Source of the DNA: Streptosporangium carneum
GTDB taxonomy: Bacteria > Actinomycetota > Actinomycetes > Streptosporangiales > Streptosporangiaceae
Reading direction: 5' to 3'
Assembly: GCF_027922005.1 (NCBI RefSeq)
Contig: NZ_BSEV01000018.1
Location: 1 to 64,000, forward strand
Length of the DNA stretch: 64,000 nt
Every line of letters starts with the position of its first letter. Within the stretch, counting starts at the first letter, position 1. A program made the translations under genes and the position numbers. Below the pieces are notes generated by a model. It did not search any database, was not told the origin of the DNA, and saw nothing but the letters and a program-made list of their open reading frames with translations. Below are positions 27,699 through 36,984 of this stretch, piece by piece.

Positions 27699-29381
27699 TT
27701 GCCCGCTTCCGCCCCCGCTCCCTCCACGGGCGCCGCCGGCCGCGGATCGCCCTCTTCCCCGCGGCCCGCGTCGCTGCTGCGCCAGTGCCTTCTGGCGCAG
27801 TGGCGCACGCTGGCCGCCGCCGTGACGGCGGCCGTCGTCCGGCAGATCGCCCTGCTGTCCATCCCGTGGTGCGTCCAGCGGGCCCTCGACGACGGCGTCT
27901 CCCGCGCCGACGTCGGCGTCACCGTCTCGTGGGCCATGGTGGTCCTCGCGGTGGCCGCCGCCCAATGGGCCGGGCTGCTCGGCTGGCAGTGGTGGGCGAA
28001 CCTGGCGGACGCCCGGGTGGGCGTGAGCCTGCGGCACCGTCTCGCCCGGCACGTGGCCGCGCTCGGCGACGACGACCTCGCAGGATCCGGCGGCCGGGGC
28101 GACCTCGCCATGCGCGCCACCAGGGACGTCGACCTGGTGCGCGTCTGGGTGCACGGGCTGACCACGTGGGCGGTCATCGCCACCACGTTCGCGTTCGTCC
28201 TGCCCACGCTCGCCGTGCTCGAGCCCGTGCTGCTCTACGTGACGCTGGCGATGCTCCCGCCGCTCGTCCTGGTCAACGTGCTGTTCCCGCGCAGGTTCGA
28301 GCCCGCGCTCGCCGAGCTGTCCGACGCGCACGCCGCCCGTGCCGACGCCGTCGCCGACCTGCTGACCGCGGGCGGCGCGCTGCGCGGCCTCGGCGGCGCG
28401 GACGTCCTGCTGGGGCGTCACCACGCGCACAGCGCCCGGGTGGCCAGGGCGACGACGCGGGCCGCCGGGATCTCGGCGACCTGGTCGGCGCTCGGGCCGA
28501 TGATCCCGAGGCTCGCGGTGGTCGCGGGAATCGGGTTCGGCGGTCTCGCGGTGCTGTCCGGCGACCTCACGGTCGGCGGTCTCGTCGCGTTCACCTCGTG
28601 GATGGTCACGCTCACGCTGGCCGTCGGCGTCGCCGTCGAGCGGTTCGCCGACCGGGGCCAGGCCGTCGTCGCGGCCCGCAGGATCGGGGAGATCCTCGCG
28701 CTGCGCCCCGCGACGGCCGACCCGGCCGACCCCGTCCCGCTGCCCGGGCACGGCACGCTCGTCTGCGAGGACGTGACGGTCCTGCGCGGAGAGCGGCGCG
28801 TGCTCGGACCCGTGTCCCTCTCGGTGCGGCCGGGCGAGGTGCTCGCCGTCGTCGGGCCGAGCGGCTCAGGCAAGTCCACGCTGCTGCGGCTGCTGTGCCG
28901 CCGCGCCGACCCGTCCGAGGGAACCGTGTCGTACGGCGGGACCGACCTGCGCGCGGCCGCCTGCGACGAGGTGGCCCGCCGCCTCGTCCTGGTGCCGCAG
29001 CGGCCGGTCCTGGTGTCCGGCACCCTCGCCGACAACCTGCGTCTCGGCCGGGACCTGGACGACGACGAGCTGCGCGCCGCCTGCCACGCGGCCGCGATCG
29101 ACCTCCCTCTCGACGCGGAGGCGGGGGAGCGCGGCGGAGCCCTGTCCGGCGGTCAGGTGAAGCGGCTCGCGCTCGCCCGGGCGCTTCTCGGCCGCCCCGC
29201 CGTGCTGCTCCTCGACGACGTCACCTCGGCGCTCGACGAGACCACGGAGAGGCACGTCCTCGACCGGCTGCGCCGGTGGTCGCCGGAGACCGCCGTCGTC
29301 TTCGTGACCCACAGGGCCGCCGTCGCGGACGCCGCCGACCGCGTGCTCGATCTGACCGGCGTGGAGGTCTCCCATGGCTGA
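27699..29381 (+). CDS. ABC exporter half-transporter, degenerate ATP site
   Basis: This 560-aa fused TMD-NBD exporter starts at TTG two bases after the MbtH stop. Six membrane helices fill about residues 35-320. The NBD has Walker A GPSGSGKST (near 386), signature LSGGQ, Walker B LLLDDVTSALDE and H-loop THR. The usual catalytic Glu after Walker B is Asp (LLLDD), which marks the weak partner in a heterodimer. It overlaps the next gene by 8 nt, and together they probably export the siderophore or its precursor. Confidence 0.9.
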   Translation: MPASAPAPSTGAAGRGSPSSPRPASLLRQCLLAQWRTLAAAVTAAVVRQIALLSIPWCVQRALDDGVSRADVGVTVSWAMVVLAVAAAQWAGLLGWQWWANLADARVGVSLRHRLARHVAALGDDDLAGSGGRGDLAMRATRDVDLVRVWVHGLTTWAVIATTFAFVLPTLAVLEPVLLYVTLAMLPPLVLVNVLFPRRFEPALAELSDAHAARADAVADLLTAGGALRGLGGADVLLGRHHAHSARVARATTRAAGISATWSALGPMIPRLAVVAGIGFGGLAVLSGDLTVGGLVAFTSWMVTLTLAVGVAVERFADRGQAVVAARRIGEILALRPATADPADPVPLPGHGTLVCEDVTVLRGERRVLGPVSLSVRPGEVLAVVGPSGSGKSTLLRLLCRRADPSEGTVSYGGTDLRAAACDEVARRLVLVPQRPVLVSGTLADNLRLGRDLDDDELRAACHAAAIDLPLDAEAGERGGALSGGQVKRLALARALLGRPAVLLLDDVTSALDETTERHVLDRLRRWSPETAVVFVTHRAAVADAADRVLDLTGVEVSHG

Positions 29382-31050
29382 GGTCCTCCTGCTGTCGGAC
29401 GAGCCGTCGCACGAGCGGCTGCTGCGCCGCGCCTGGCCTTACATGCGGCCCCACTCGGGGCGGCTGCTGGCCGCGCTCCTGCTCAGCCTCGCCGAGAGCG
29501 CCGCGCTCGTGGCCCTCGCGCCGCTCATCGGCCTGGCCGTCGAGGCGCTGGTCGCCGGCGACCGCGACAGGCTGCTCACGGCGGTCGCGCTGCTGGCCGC
29601 CCTGGTCGTGGCGCAGGCGTTGCTGGCCAGGTTCGCCGCGAGCACGCTCGCGGTCGCGGGCGAGAACGTCGTCCGAGGCCTGCGCGAGCGCGCCGCGGAA
29701 CGGCTGGCCGAGGCGCCGCTGCGTTTCCTCGAGGCGCACCGTGGCGGCTCGCTGCTCCAGCGCGCGACCGGGGAGATCGCCGAGCTCGCGATGTTCGTCC
29801 GCGAGGCGCTGCCGAACCTGCTGGGCGTCACCGCCACCCTCGCCTTCACGATCGTCATGCTGCTGGGCTACTCGTGGCCGCTCACCCTCGTGGTCGTCGC
29901 GGTGTTCCTGCCGCCCGCGCTGTTGATCACCCGCTGGTTCGCCCGGGGCGCGGGGCCCGCCTTCGGCGCCCACGCCGGGGCGGAGGCCACCATGGCCGGG
30001 ACCTTCGCCGAGACCCTCGACGTCCGCGAGGAGCTGCGCGCGGTCGGCGGCCTGCCGGCGTGGATGGAGCGGTTCGACCGGGACAACCTCGCCACGCTCA
30101 CCACCCAGCGGCGCACGGTCCTGGTGGAGAACCGGATCGGCGCGATCACCCTCGTCGAGGGGGCGGCGATGGCCGTGCTGCTCGTCTTCGGCGCGTGGCT
30201 CGCCGCGGAGGGGCGGCTGAGCGTCGCGACCGTCGTCGTGTTCGTGCTGGCGGGCAGGAACCTGTTCGAGGGTTTCGGCGACCTGTCCCAGCTGGCGGGC
30301 GAGATCCAGACCGTGCGGGCGGGGCTGGCCCGCCTGCTCGACCTGCTGTCGGCCGGCGCCCCCGAGCCGGACGGCGTCCTGCCGCTTCCCGCCAGGGGAG
30401 AGCTGCTGGCGCAGGACGTCACCTTCCGCTACGAACGCGACACCGAGGTCCTGCGCGGGGTGTCGGTGCGCTTCTCCGAGGAGGCCCACGCGGGGCTCGT
30501 CGGAGAGACCGGTTCGGGCAAGACGACCCTGTCCAAGATCCTCGGCGGCCTCTACCCGCCCGACTCGGGGCGGGTCACCTTCGGCGGCGTCGACCTCCGG
30601 GAGGCCTCGCGGGAGGAGGTGCGCAGGCGGATCGCGCTGATCCCGCAGGAGGTGCACATGGTGTCGGGCTCGGTCGCCGACAACCTGGCCCTCGCCCCCG
30701 GGGAGCCGGGACGGGACGAGATGGAGGCCGCGTTCGAGGCGCTCGGCATCACCGCGTTCGCCGCCGCCCTGCCCCAGGGGCTGGACACCCCGGCCGACGA
30801 CCTGTCGGCGGGGGAGCGGCAGATCCTCGGGCTGGTCAGGGCCGTGCTCGCGGATCCGGCCGTGCTCATCCTCGACGAGGCCACCGCCGACATCGACCCG
30901 GTCACCGCGCGCGACCTGGAGACCGCGCTCGCCCGGTTGCGCGAGGGCCGCACGCTCATCGTCATCGCCCACCGCCCGGCGACCATCGAGCTCCTGCCGC
31001 GCCTGGTCGGGCTGCGCGCGGGCGTGCTCGACACCCGGCACGAGAACTGA
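29374..31050 (+). CDS. ABC exporter half-transporter, canonical ATP site
   Basis: This 558-aa TMD-NBD exporter is the partner of the preceding gene. About six membrane helices are followed by Walker A GETGSGKTT, signature LSAGER (not LSGGQ), Walker B LILDEATADID with the catalytic Glu, and H-loop AHR. In a heterodimer its Walker A/B would pair with the canonical LSGGQ of the partner, giving one good site, while its own LSAGER completes the degenerate site. The 8-nt overlap implies coupled translation. Confidence 0.9.
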   Translation: MAEVLLLSDEPSHERLLRRAWPYMRPHSGRLLAALLLSLAESAALVALAPLIGLAVEALVAGDRDRLLTAVALLAALVVAQALLARFAASTLAVAGENVVRGLRERAAERLAEAPLRFLEAHRGGSLLQRATGEIAELAMFVREALPNLLGVTATLAFTIVMLLGYSWPLTLVVVAVFLPPALLITRWFARGAGPAFGAHAGAEATMAGTFAETLDVREELRAVGGLPAWMERFDRDNLATLTTQRRTVLVENRIGAITLVEGAAMAVLLVFGAWLAAEGRLSVATVVVFVLAGRNLFEGFGDLSQLAGEIQTVRAGLARLLDLLSAGAPEPDGVLPLPARGELLAQDVTFRYERDTEVLRGVSVRFSEEAHAGLVGETGSGKTTLSKILGGLYPPDSGRVTFGGVDLREASREEVRRRIALIPQEVHMVSGSVADNLALAPGEPGRDEMEAAFEALGITAFAAALPQGLDTPADDLSAGERQILGLVRAVLADPAVLILDEATADIDPVTARDLETALARLREGRTLIVIAHRPATIELLPRLVGLRAGVLDTRHEN

Positions 31051-31062
31051 TCGGAGTCGTCC

Positions 31063-31872
31063 ATGTCCAGTGTCCGGCGCCCCCACCCAGACCTCGTCGA
31101 CGAGCGGGAACCCGAGGCCTGGCAGTTCCCCCGCGTGGAGGTGGTCCGCGTCGCGTCCGTCACGCCGCGGATGACGCGGATCACCTTCGCGCTGGACGGC
31201 TTCGTCCCGGACCTGCCCGACCAGCATTTCAAGATCTTCTTTCCCCGCGGGCGCACGGACGGTCCCGTCGTGCCGATCGGCCCCGACTGGTACCGGCGGC
31301 TGCGGGCCGTGCCGCCGGAGCGACGGCCCGACATGCGGCTCTACACGATCAGGGAGATCCGCCCCGGCGAGGTGGACGTCGACTTCGTCCTGCACGGCGA
31401 CGAGGGGCCGGGGTCGAGGTTCGCGCTCAACGCCCGCCCCGGCGACGTCGTCGGGATCTACGGTCCCGTCGGCACCTACCTGCCGCTGCCGAAGGACGAC
31501 TGGGTGCTGCTCGTCGGCGACGAGACGGGGCTGCCCGCGATCGGCGCGATCCTGGAGTCGCTGCCCGAGGGTCTGCCCGTCATGGTCTTCGCCGAGATCG
31601 CCGACGCCGCGGAACGGCAACCGCTGCGCAGCGCGGGTGAGCTCACCCTTACCTGGCTCCACCGGGACGGCAGGCCCGCCGGAGGCACGGACCTGCTGCC
31701 CGAAGCGGTGCGGCGGGCGGTCTTCCCCAAGGGCAGGGGATACGCCTGGGTGGCCGCGGAGTCCGCGGCCGTCAAGGCCGTGCGCAGGCACCTGGTGGGC
31801 GAACGCGGCTTCGCCAAGGAGGACGTGGAGTTCGCCGGCTACTGGAGTCACGGTGAGGTCGACGAACTGTGA
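31063..31872 (+). CDS. Siderophore-interacting protein (FAD ferric reductase) 1
   Basis: This 269-aa SIP/ViuB-family flavoprotein reduces ferric siderophores in the cytoplasm to release iron. The FAD-binding motif is MRLYTIR, followed by a GDETGLPAIGAILE segment and the C-terminal WVAAESAAVKAVRRHL block. ATG follows GGAG. It is the last gene of the assembly operon; the next unit has its own iron box. A second paralog lies at 32924. Confidence 0.92.
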   Translation: MSSVRRPHPDLVDEREPEAWQFPRVEVVRVASVTPRMTRITFALDGFVPDLPDQHFKIFFPRGRTDGPVVPIGPDWYRRLRAVPPERRPDMRLYTIREIRPGEVDVDFVLHGDEGPGSRFALNARPGDVVGIYGPVGTYLPLPKDDWVLLVGDETGLPAIGAILESLPEGLPVMVFAEIADAAERQPLRSAGELTLTWLHRDGRPAGGTDLLPEAVRRAVFPKGRGYAWVAAESAAVKAVRRHLVGERGFAKEDVEFAGYWSHGEVDEL

Positions 31873-31879
31873 GACGCAC

Positions 31880-31926
31880 TTGACGTGACAAACTCCTATC
31901 TCTTTACTTAGGTTTGCCTTACCTAA
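31880..31926 (+). promoter_or_regulatory. Iron-box promoter of the first uptake operon
   Basis: TTGACG (31880-31885), a 17-bp spacer and TTTACT (31903-31908) form a promoter. The 19-bp iron box TTAGGTTTGCCTTACCTAA (31908-31926) starts at its last base. This arrangement would let a DtxR/IdeR-type repressor block transcription of the binding protein operon when iron is ample. Confidence 0.85.
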
Positions 31927-31951
31927 CTTTTAATGATCCAGGAGACGCGGG

Positions 31952-32914
31952 ATGCATCTCAGCAGGGCCGTTCTCGGCCTCGTCACAGCCGCACTGGTGG
32001 CCCTCACCGGTGCGTGCGGCTCCTCCTCACCGGAGAAGCCCGCGGCGGCCGACCCCTCCCAGGCGGCCGCCACGCGGGTCGTCGAGACCGCCAACGGGCC
32101 GGTCACGGTCCCCGCGGAGCCGAAGAAGGTCGTCTCGCTGCTCAACACGACCGCGGCCGTGCTCGAGCTGGGCATCACCCCCGTCGCGATCCTCCAGGAA
32201 TGGGAGGGCGACTACTCCCCTGAGGACTGGGCGAAGGTCAAGGCCATCCCCGTCGTCGGCGCCGACGAGACGTCGATCAACTACGAGCAGCTCGCCCAGC
32301 TCCAGCCCGACCTCATCATCAGCACCCAGCGCAGGGCCGAGGACTTCGGCTACGACAAGCTCAGCGCCATCGCCCCGACCGTCTTCTTCGTGACGGAGAA
32401 CCCCGCGGAGGTCCGCAAGGCCCTTCCCGAGATCGCCGGGGCGCTGGGCAAGGCGGACGCGATGGCCGGGAAGATCGCCGAGTACCAGGCGAAGATCGCC
32501 GACATCAAGTCGAAGTACTCCGCCGTCCTGGCGAAGACCACGTGGGACTACGTCGAGGGCGGCCCCGAGGGCTTCGTCGCGAACTCCCCGGTCTCCTGGC
32601 CCGGCCTGTTCATGGAGGAGGCCGGGCTGAAGTTCTCCAAGGTCGCGACCGCCGAGCGCGCCAACCGCGGCGTGCGGCTCTCCTTCGAGCAGGTCTCCCA
32701 GCTGGAGGACACCACCGTCGTCCTGTACGGCGCGCAACCCGACGGCGGCGTCGACCCCGCCACCCAGAAGCTGCTCGACCAGGGCTCCTGGAAACTGCTC
32801 CCCGCCGCGAAGGAGGGGCACGTCCACCCGATCAAGTACGGCTACCAGTACAGCTACAAGGGCGTTCTGGAGATTGTCAGCCAGATCGAAGCCATCCTCG
32901 CCAAGCTCGCCTAA
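31952..32914 (+). CDS. Siderophore-binding lipoprotein 1 (FepB/FhuD-like)
   Basis: This 320-aa substrate-binding protein of a ferric siderophore ABC importer has a lipoprotein signal with lipobox LTGAC (Cys22), so it should be tethered outside the membrane. The mature part has the two-lobe Peripla_BP_2 layout, with KKVVSLLNTTAAVLELGITP at the start and IVSQIEAILAKLA at the end. It leads an iron-box operon and is followed 9 bp later by a siderophore-interacting reductase. Confidence 0.92.
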   Translation: MHLSRAVLGLVTAALVALTGACGSSSPEKPAAADPSQAAATRVVETANGPVTVPAEPKKVVSLLNTTAAVLELGITPVAILQEWEGDYSPEDWAKVKAIPVVGADETSINYEQLAQLQPDLIISTQRRAEDFGYDKLSAIAPTVFFVTENPAEVRKALPEIAGALGKADAMAGKIAEYQAKIADIKSKYSAVLAKTTWDYVEGGPEGFVANSPVSWPGLFMEEAGLKFSKVATAERANRGVRLSFEQVSQLEDTTVVLYGAQPDGGVDPATQKLLDQGSWKLLPAAKEGHVHPIKYGYQYSYKGVLEIVSQIEAILAKLA

Positions 32915-32923
32915 GGATCCACG

Positions 32924-33736
32924 ATGTCTGAAGTCACGATCGTCGAGTACCCCCTCAAACCACGGCTGCTGGAGGTCAGCCGGGTCCAGCGGATCACCCC
33001 GACCACCGTCCGGGTCACCCTGACGGGCCCCGACCTGGAGGACTTCCAGGAGGCCGCGCCCGCCGACCACGTCAAGCTCTGCTTCCCCGAGCCCGGCGCC
33101 GACCTGCCGGTGATGCCCAGGCTCGGCCCCGACGGCCTCGAACCGCCGCCGCCGGGCTCGCCCAGGCCGATCTTCCGCGACTACACCATCCGCCACCACC
33201 GCCCCGAGGCGTTGGAGATCGACGTCGACATGGTCGTCCACGGCCACGGTCCCGGCTCGACCTGGGCGGACAGGGCGGCCCCCGGCATGCGGCTCGGGGT
33301 GATCGGTCCCCGCGGCTCGGTCATGGTGCCGCTCCACCACGACTGGTACCTGCTGGGCGCGGACGAGACCGCCCTGCCCGCCCTCGCCCGCTGGCTCGAG
33401 GCGCTGCCGAGCGGAGCCAAGGTGTTCGCGTTCGTCGAGGTGGCCGACGCCCGGGAGGAGCAGCAGATCAGCAGTGCCGCCGACGTCAGCCTGACCTGGC
33501 TGTACCGCGGCGACGCCGAGCCGGGCACCGGCGACCTGCTGGAGAAGGCCATCCGCGGCGTGCGCAGGCCCCAGGGTGAGGGATTCGCCTGGGTCGGCGG
33601 CGAGGCGGGCGTGCTCAAGCCCATCCGCCGTTACCTGCGCGGCGAGTTCGGTCTCCCCAAGGACCGCATCGACGTCGACGGCTACTGGAAGCGCGGCGTG
33701 ATCAACCTCGACCACCACGAAGACGACGAGGACTGA
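32924..33736 (+). CDS. Siderophore-interacting protein (FAD ferric reductase) 2
   Basis: This 270-aa SIP-family reductase has FRDYTIR as the FAD motif, GADETALPALARWLE, and WVGGEAGVLKPIRRYL near the end. It is a diverged paralog of the protein at 31063, with an acidic His-containing tail (DHHEDDED). Its placement between a binding protein and permeases suggests it serves the siderophore imported by this system. Confidence 0.92.
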   Translation: MSEVTIVEYPLKPRLLEVSRVQRITPTTVRVTLTGPDLEDFQEAAPADHVKLCFPEPGADLPVMPRLGPDGLEPPPPGSPRPIFRDYTIRHHRPEALEIDVDMVVHGHGPGSTWADRAAPGMRLGVIGPRGSVMVPLHHDWYLLGADETALPALARWLEALPSGAKVFAFVEVADAREEQQISSAADVSLTWLYRGDAEPGTGDLLEKAIRGVRRPQGEGFAWVGGEAGVLKPIRRYLRGEFGLPKDRIDVDGYWKRGVINLDHHEDDED

Positions 33737-33850
33737 GTGGGCCTCGCCACCGGAGTGCCGGCCGCCCTCGCCCACCTCGTCGTCACGACGGTGACGGCGT
33801 CCCCGCCCCCGCGGGCCCCGCGCCCCGCCCCGGTGGAGGTCACGGCATGA
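33737..33850 (+). CDS. Possible 37-aa linker ORF
   Basis: A GTG one base after the reductase stop opens a 37-codon frame ending in TGA that overlaps the next ATG (ATGA). A GAGGA lies just upstream. The product is short, hydrophobic then proline-rich, with no recognised domain. It may serve only to couple translation across the 110-bp gap. In GC-rich DNA a chance frame is possible. Confidence 0.3.
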   Translation: MGLATGVPAALAHLVVTTVTASPPPRAPRPAPVEVTA

Positions 33851-35013
33851 CCGTCGGGCGGGCGGTCCCGGGGCGGGGCGGGGACGTCACGGACACGGCG
33901 GGCCCGCCGTCCGGAGACGACGGCAGAGGAGCGGCGCGGATCCCCGCCGCGGCGGCCGCAGACTCTGTGAACTCTGTGGACTCCGTGGCCGCCGCGCGCT
34001 CGCGGGAACGGGCCCGCGGCAACGCGTTGCGCGCGGGCGGCGCCCTGCTGGCCGCGGGGCTGCTGGTCCTCGCCGTGATCGCGAGCCTCGCCGTCGGGTC
34101 GAAGGCCATCCCGTTCGGCGACGTCGTACGGCTCCTGCTGCACCCCGACAACTCGGACGCGGCCCACGTCATCCAGGAACTGCGCGTTCCCCGGACCCTC
34201 CTCGGGCTCGGGGTCGGCGCCAGCCTGGCCCTCGCGGGCGCGCTCATGCAGGCGCTCACCCGCAACCCGCTGGCCGACCCCGGCATCCTCGGCGTCGAGG
34301 CGGGCGCGGTCATCGCCATCGCGGCCGCCATCGGCCTGTTCGGGCTGCATGGCCTGGGGGAGTTCGTCTGGTTCTCCTTCGCGGGCTCCGCGATCACCGC
34401 GGTCGTCGTCTACCTCATCGGCTCAAGCGGGCGGACGGGCGCGACCCCCGTACGGCTGGCGCTCGCCGGAACGGCCGTGAGCGCGGCCCTCGCCGCCTCC
34501 ACCCAGGCGTTCGTGCTGACCGACCCCAAGGCGTTCGAGCAGTACCGGTACTGGGGGACCGGCGCGCTCAGCGGACACGACCTCGCGGTGGCGGTCAAGG
34601 TCGCCCCCTTCATGCTCGCCGGTCTGGTCATCGCGATGTCGCTCGGCAAGTCCCTGAACGCCATCGCGCTCGGTGACGACATGGGACAGGCCCTCGGGGT
34701 CAGGCCCGGCCGTACCCGGGCGCTGGGCGTCGTGGCCGTCACCCTGCTGTGCGGCGCGGCCACCGCGGCCGTCGGTCCCATCGGGTTCGTCGGCCTGGTC
34801 GTGGCGCAGGCGGCCCGTCTCGTCGTCGGCCAGGACAACCGCTGGGTGCTGCTGTACTCGCTGCTGCTCGGCCCCGTGCTGCTGCTGGTCGCCGACATCG
34901 TGGGCAGGCTCGTGCTGTGGCCCGCGGAACTGGAGGCCGGAGTGGTCACCGCCTTCATCGGCATGCCGGTCTTTCTCGCCCTCGTCCGCCGCAGGAGGAT
35001 CGCCCAGCTGTGA
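33847..35013 (+). CDS. FecCD-family siderophore permease
   Basis: This 388-aa inner-membrane permease is of the BtuC/FecCD type, with about ten predicted helices. Family landmarks are LRVPRTLLGLGVGASLALAG, ALTRNPLADPGILGVEAGA, YRYWGTGALSG, the cytoplasmic ATPase-contact region near ALGDDMGQALGV, and GPIGFVGLVVAQAARL. A 55-residue hydrophilic N terminus before the first helix is long for the family; a later start is possible. It pairs with the permease at 35010. There is no ATPase in this operon. Confidence 0.92.
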   Translation: MTVGRAVPGRGGDVTDTAGPPSGDDGRGAARIPAAAAADSVNSVDSVAAARSRERARGNALRAGGALLAAGLLVLAVIASLAVGSKAIPFGDVVRLLLHPDNSDAAHVIQELRVPRTLLGLGVGASLALAGALMQALTRNPLADPGILGVEAGAVIAIAAAIGLFGLHGLGEFVWFSFAGSAITAVVVYLIGSSGRTGATPVRLALAGTAVSAALAASTQAFVLTDPKAFEQYRYWGTGALSGHDLAVAVKVAPFMLAGLVIAMSLGKSLNAIALGDDMGQALGVRPGRTRALGVVAVTLLCGAATAAVGPIGFVGLVVAQAARLVVGQDNRWVLLYSLLLGPVLLLVADIVGRLVLWPAELEAGVVTAFIGMPVFLALVRRRRIAQL

Positions 35014-36104
35014 ACGCTCTGAAGGCCGTGAGACGTCCGAGGCCCGCGACGCCCCGCCCGGCCCCCGGAGGCCGTCCCGGGTTCACGATCGGAACCCCGG
35101 GGCGCGGCGTCGCCTTCCGCGTCGACCGCAGGGCGGCGGTGGCCGGCGTCGCCCTCGCCGTCGCCCTGGCCGCGCTCACCGTCTTCGCCATCGGAACCGG
35201 CCAGTACCAGATCTCTCCCGGGGACGTCCTGCGCGCCCTCGCGGGAACGGGCGAGAGAGCCCACATGTTCGTCGTCGAGACGCTCAGGCTGCCGCGTGCG
35301 CTGACCGCCCTGCTGGTCGGGGCGGCCCTCGGCGTGGCGGGGGCGATCTTCCAGAGTCTCACCCGAAACCCGCTGGGCAGTCCCGACATCGTCGGTTTCA
35401 CCACCGGGGCCGCCACCGGCGCTCTCATCCAGATCATCGTGGTCGGCGGGGGAATGGCGGCGGTGGCCGGCGGCGCGCTCGCGGGCGGCCTGCTCACCTC
35501 GCTCGCCGTCTACCTCCTCGCCTTCAGGGACGGGGTGCACGGCTACCGGCTGATCCTGGTCGGCATCGCGATCAACGGCGGCCTGGTCGCGACCAACATC
35601 TACCTGGTCGCGCGGGCCGAGTTCGCCGACGCCCACGTCGCCGTCACCTGGATGACCGGCAACCTCAACGGGCGAAGCTGGGGCCATGTGCACCTGCTCG
35701 TCGCCGCGCTCGCGATCCTGCTCCCCGTGACCCTCGCGCTCGGCGGGAAGCTGAAGCTCATGGAGCTCGGGGACGAGCCCGCCACCGCCCTGGGCGTGCC
35801 GGTCGAGCGCTTCCGCCTGCTGCTCATGCTGCTGGGCGTGGCCCTGACCGCGATGGCGACCGTGGCCGCCGGGCCCGTTCCGTTCGTCGCGCTCGCCGCG
35901 CCCCAGCTCGCGCGCAGGCTGACCAGGGCGACCGGTCCCGTCCTGGCCGTCTCGTGCCTCATGGGCGCGCTGCTGCTGGTGGCCGGCGACCTGGCCGCCC
36001 AGCGGCTGTTCGCCCCCACCCAGCTGCCCGTCGGGGTGATGACCGGCTCCCTCGGCGGCGTGTACCTGGTCTGGGTCCTGGTCTCCGGGTGGAGAAGGCG
36101 ATGA
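35010..36104 (+). CDS. FecCD-family siderophore permease
   Basis: This 364-aa permease is the partner of the preceding one. It has LRLPRALTALLVGAALGVAG, SLTRNPLGSPDIVGFTTGA, the contact region ELGDEPATALGV, and GPVPFVALAAPQLARRL. GTG at 35010 overlaps the upstream stop, with AGGAGG about 11 nt before. The frame remains open back to 34749, but that part lies inside the other gene. It is the last gene of this plus-strand operon. Confidence 0.92.
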   Translation: MNALKAVRRPRPATPRPAPGGRPGFTIGTPGRGVAFRVDRRAAVAGVALAVALAALTVFAIGTGQYQISPGDVLRALAGTGERAHMFVVETLRLPRALTALLVGAALGVAGAIFQSLTRNPLGSPDIVGFTTGAATGALIQIIVVGGGMAAVAGGALAGGLLTSLAVYLLAFRDGVHGYRLILVGIAINGGLVATNIYLVARAEFADAHVAVTWMTGNLNGRSWGHVHLLVAALAILLPVTLALGGKLKLMELGDEPATALGVPVERFRLLLMLLGVALTAMATVAAGPVPFVALAAPQLARRLTRATGPVLAVSCLMGALLLVAGDLAAQRLFAPTQLPVGVMTGSLGGVYLVWVLVSGWRRR

Positions 36105-36113
36105 CCGTACCCC

Positions 36114-36140
36114 GGTGACCGTCACCCGGTGACCGTCACC
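36114..36140. terminator. Repeated dyad between convergent import operons
   Basis: GGTGACCGTCACC occurs twice (36114-36126 and 36128-36140). Each unit is an inverted repeat (GGTGAC/GTCACC), and the whole can fold as a longer hairpin. It fills the 46-bp space between convergent genes and may end both transcripts, though there is no U-tract. Confidence 0.45.
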
Positions 36141-36150
36141 CCGACGACCG

Positions 36151-36984
36151 TCAGCCCGCGGCCGGGGTGCGGGGGTGGGGAACCACCATCGGGGTGGACG
36201 TCCGGGGGTCGGGCACGACGTCGCAGGCCAGCCCGAACACCTCCTCGACGAGCCGCGGGGTCAGCACCTCCGCGGGCGGCCCCTGCGCGACCGCCCGCCC
36301 CTGCTTCATCACGATCAGGTGGGAGGCGAAGCGGGCGGCCTGGTTGAGGTCGTGCAGCACGGCGACGATGGTCTTGCCGTCCCGGTGCAGCTCGCGGCAG
36401 AGCTCCAGCAGGTCGTACTGGTGGGCGATGTCGAGGAAGGTGGTCGGCTCGTCGAGCAGCAGCAGGTCCGTCTGCTGCGCGAGCACCATGGCGATCCACG
36501 CGCGTTGCCGCTGGCCGCCGGACAGTTCGCTCGCCCGCGCCCCCGCGAGCTGGTCGAGGCCGGTGCGCTCGAGGGCGAAGCCGATCGCGGCCTCGTCGTC
36601 CGGCGACCACTGGCGGAGCAGGGTGTGGTGCGGGTAGCGGCCGCGCCGTACGAGCCCCCGCACGTCGACGCCCTCGGGTGCGATCGGGTTCTGCGGCAGG
36701 AGGGCCACGTGGCGGGCGGCGTCCCTTCCACGGTAGGACCAGATGTCCCGGCCGTGCAGCAGAACGCGCCCGAGGTCGGGTCTCAGCACGCGCGCCAGCC
36801 CCTTCAGGAGGGTCGACTTGCCGCACCCGTTCGGCCCGATGATCATGGTGAGCTCGCCGTCCGGGATGTCGAGGCTGACGTCCCGCACGACGGGGGCGCC
36901 GCCGTAGGAGATCGTCACCCCCCGCGTGCCCAGCCCTGTCTCGCGCGGCACTGCCTGGGTGCTCAAAGGCTTCCCTTTCTCCAT
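36151..36984 (-). CDS. Siderophore import ATPase (FepC/FecE-like)
   Basis: This 277-aa ABC ATPase powers ferric siderophore import. It has Walker A GPNGCGKST, signature LSGGQRQR, Walker B LLLLDEPTTFLDI and an H-loop in AVLHDLNQA. ATG at 36984 lies inside the end of the upstream permease (22-nt overlap). It is the last gene of the minus-strand operon and the only import ATPase in the window, although there are two permease pairs, so it may serve both. Confidence 0.94.
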   Translation of the reverse strand: MEKGKPLSTQAVPRETGLGTRGVTISYGGAPVVRDVSLDIPDGELTMIIGPNGCGKSTLLKGLARVLRPDLGRVLLHGRDIWSYRGRDAARHVALLPQNPIAPEGVDVRGLVRRGRYPHHTLLRQWSPDDEAAIGFALERTGLDQLAGARASELSGGQRQRAWIAMVLAQQTDLLLLDEPTTFLDIAHQYDLLELCRELHRDGKTIVAVLHDLNQAARFASHLIVMKQGRAVAQGPPAEVLTPRLVEEVFGLACDVVPDPRTSTPMVVPHPRTPAAG

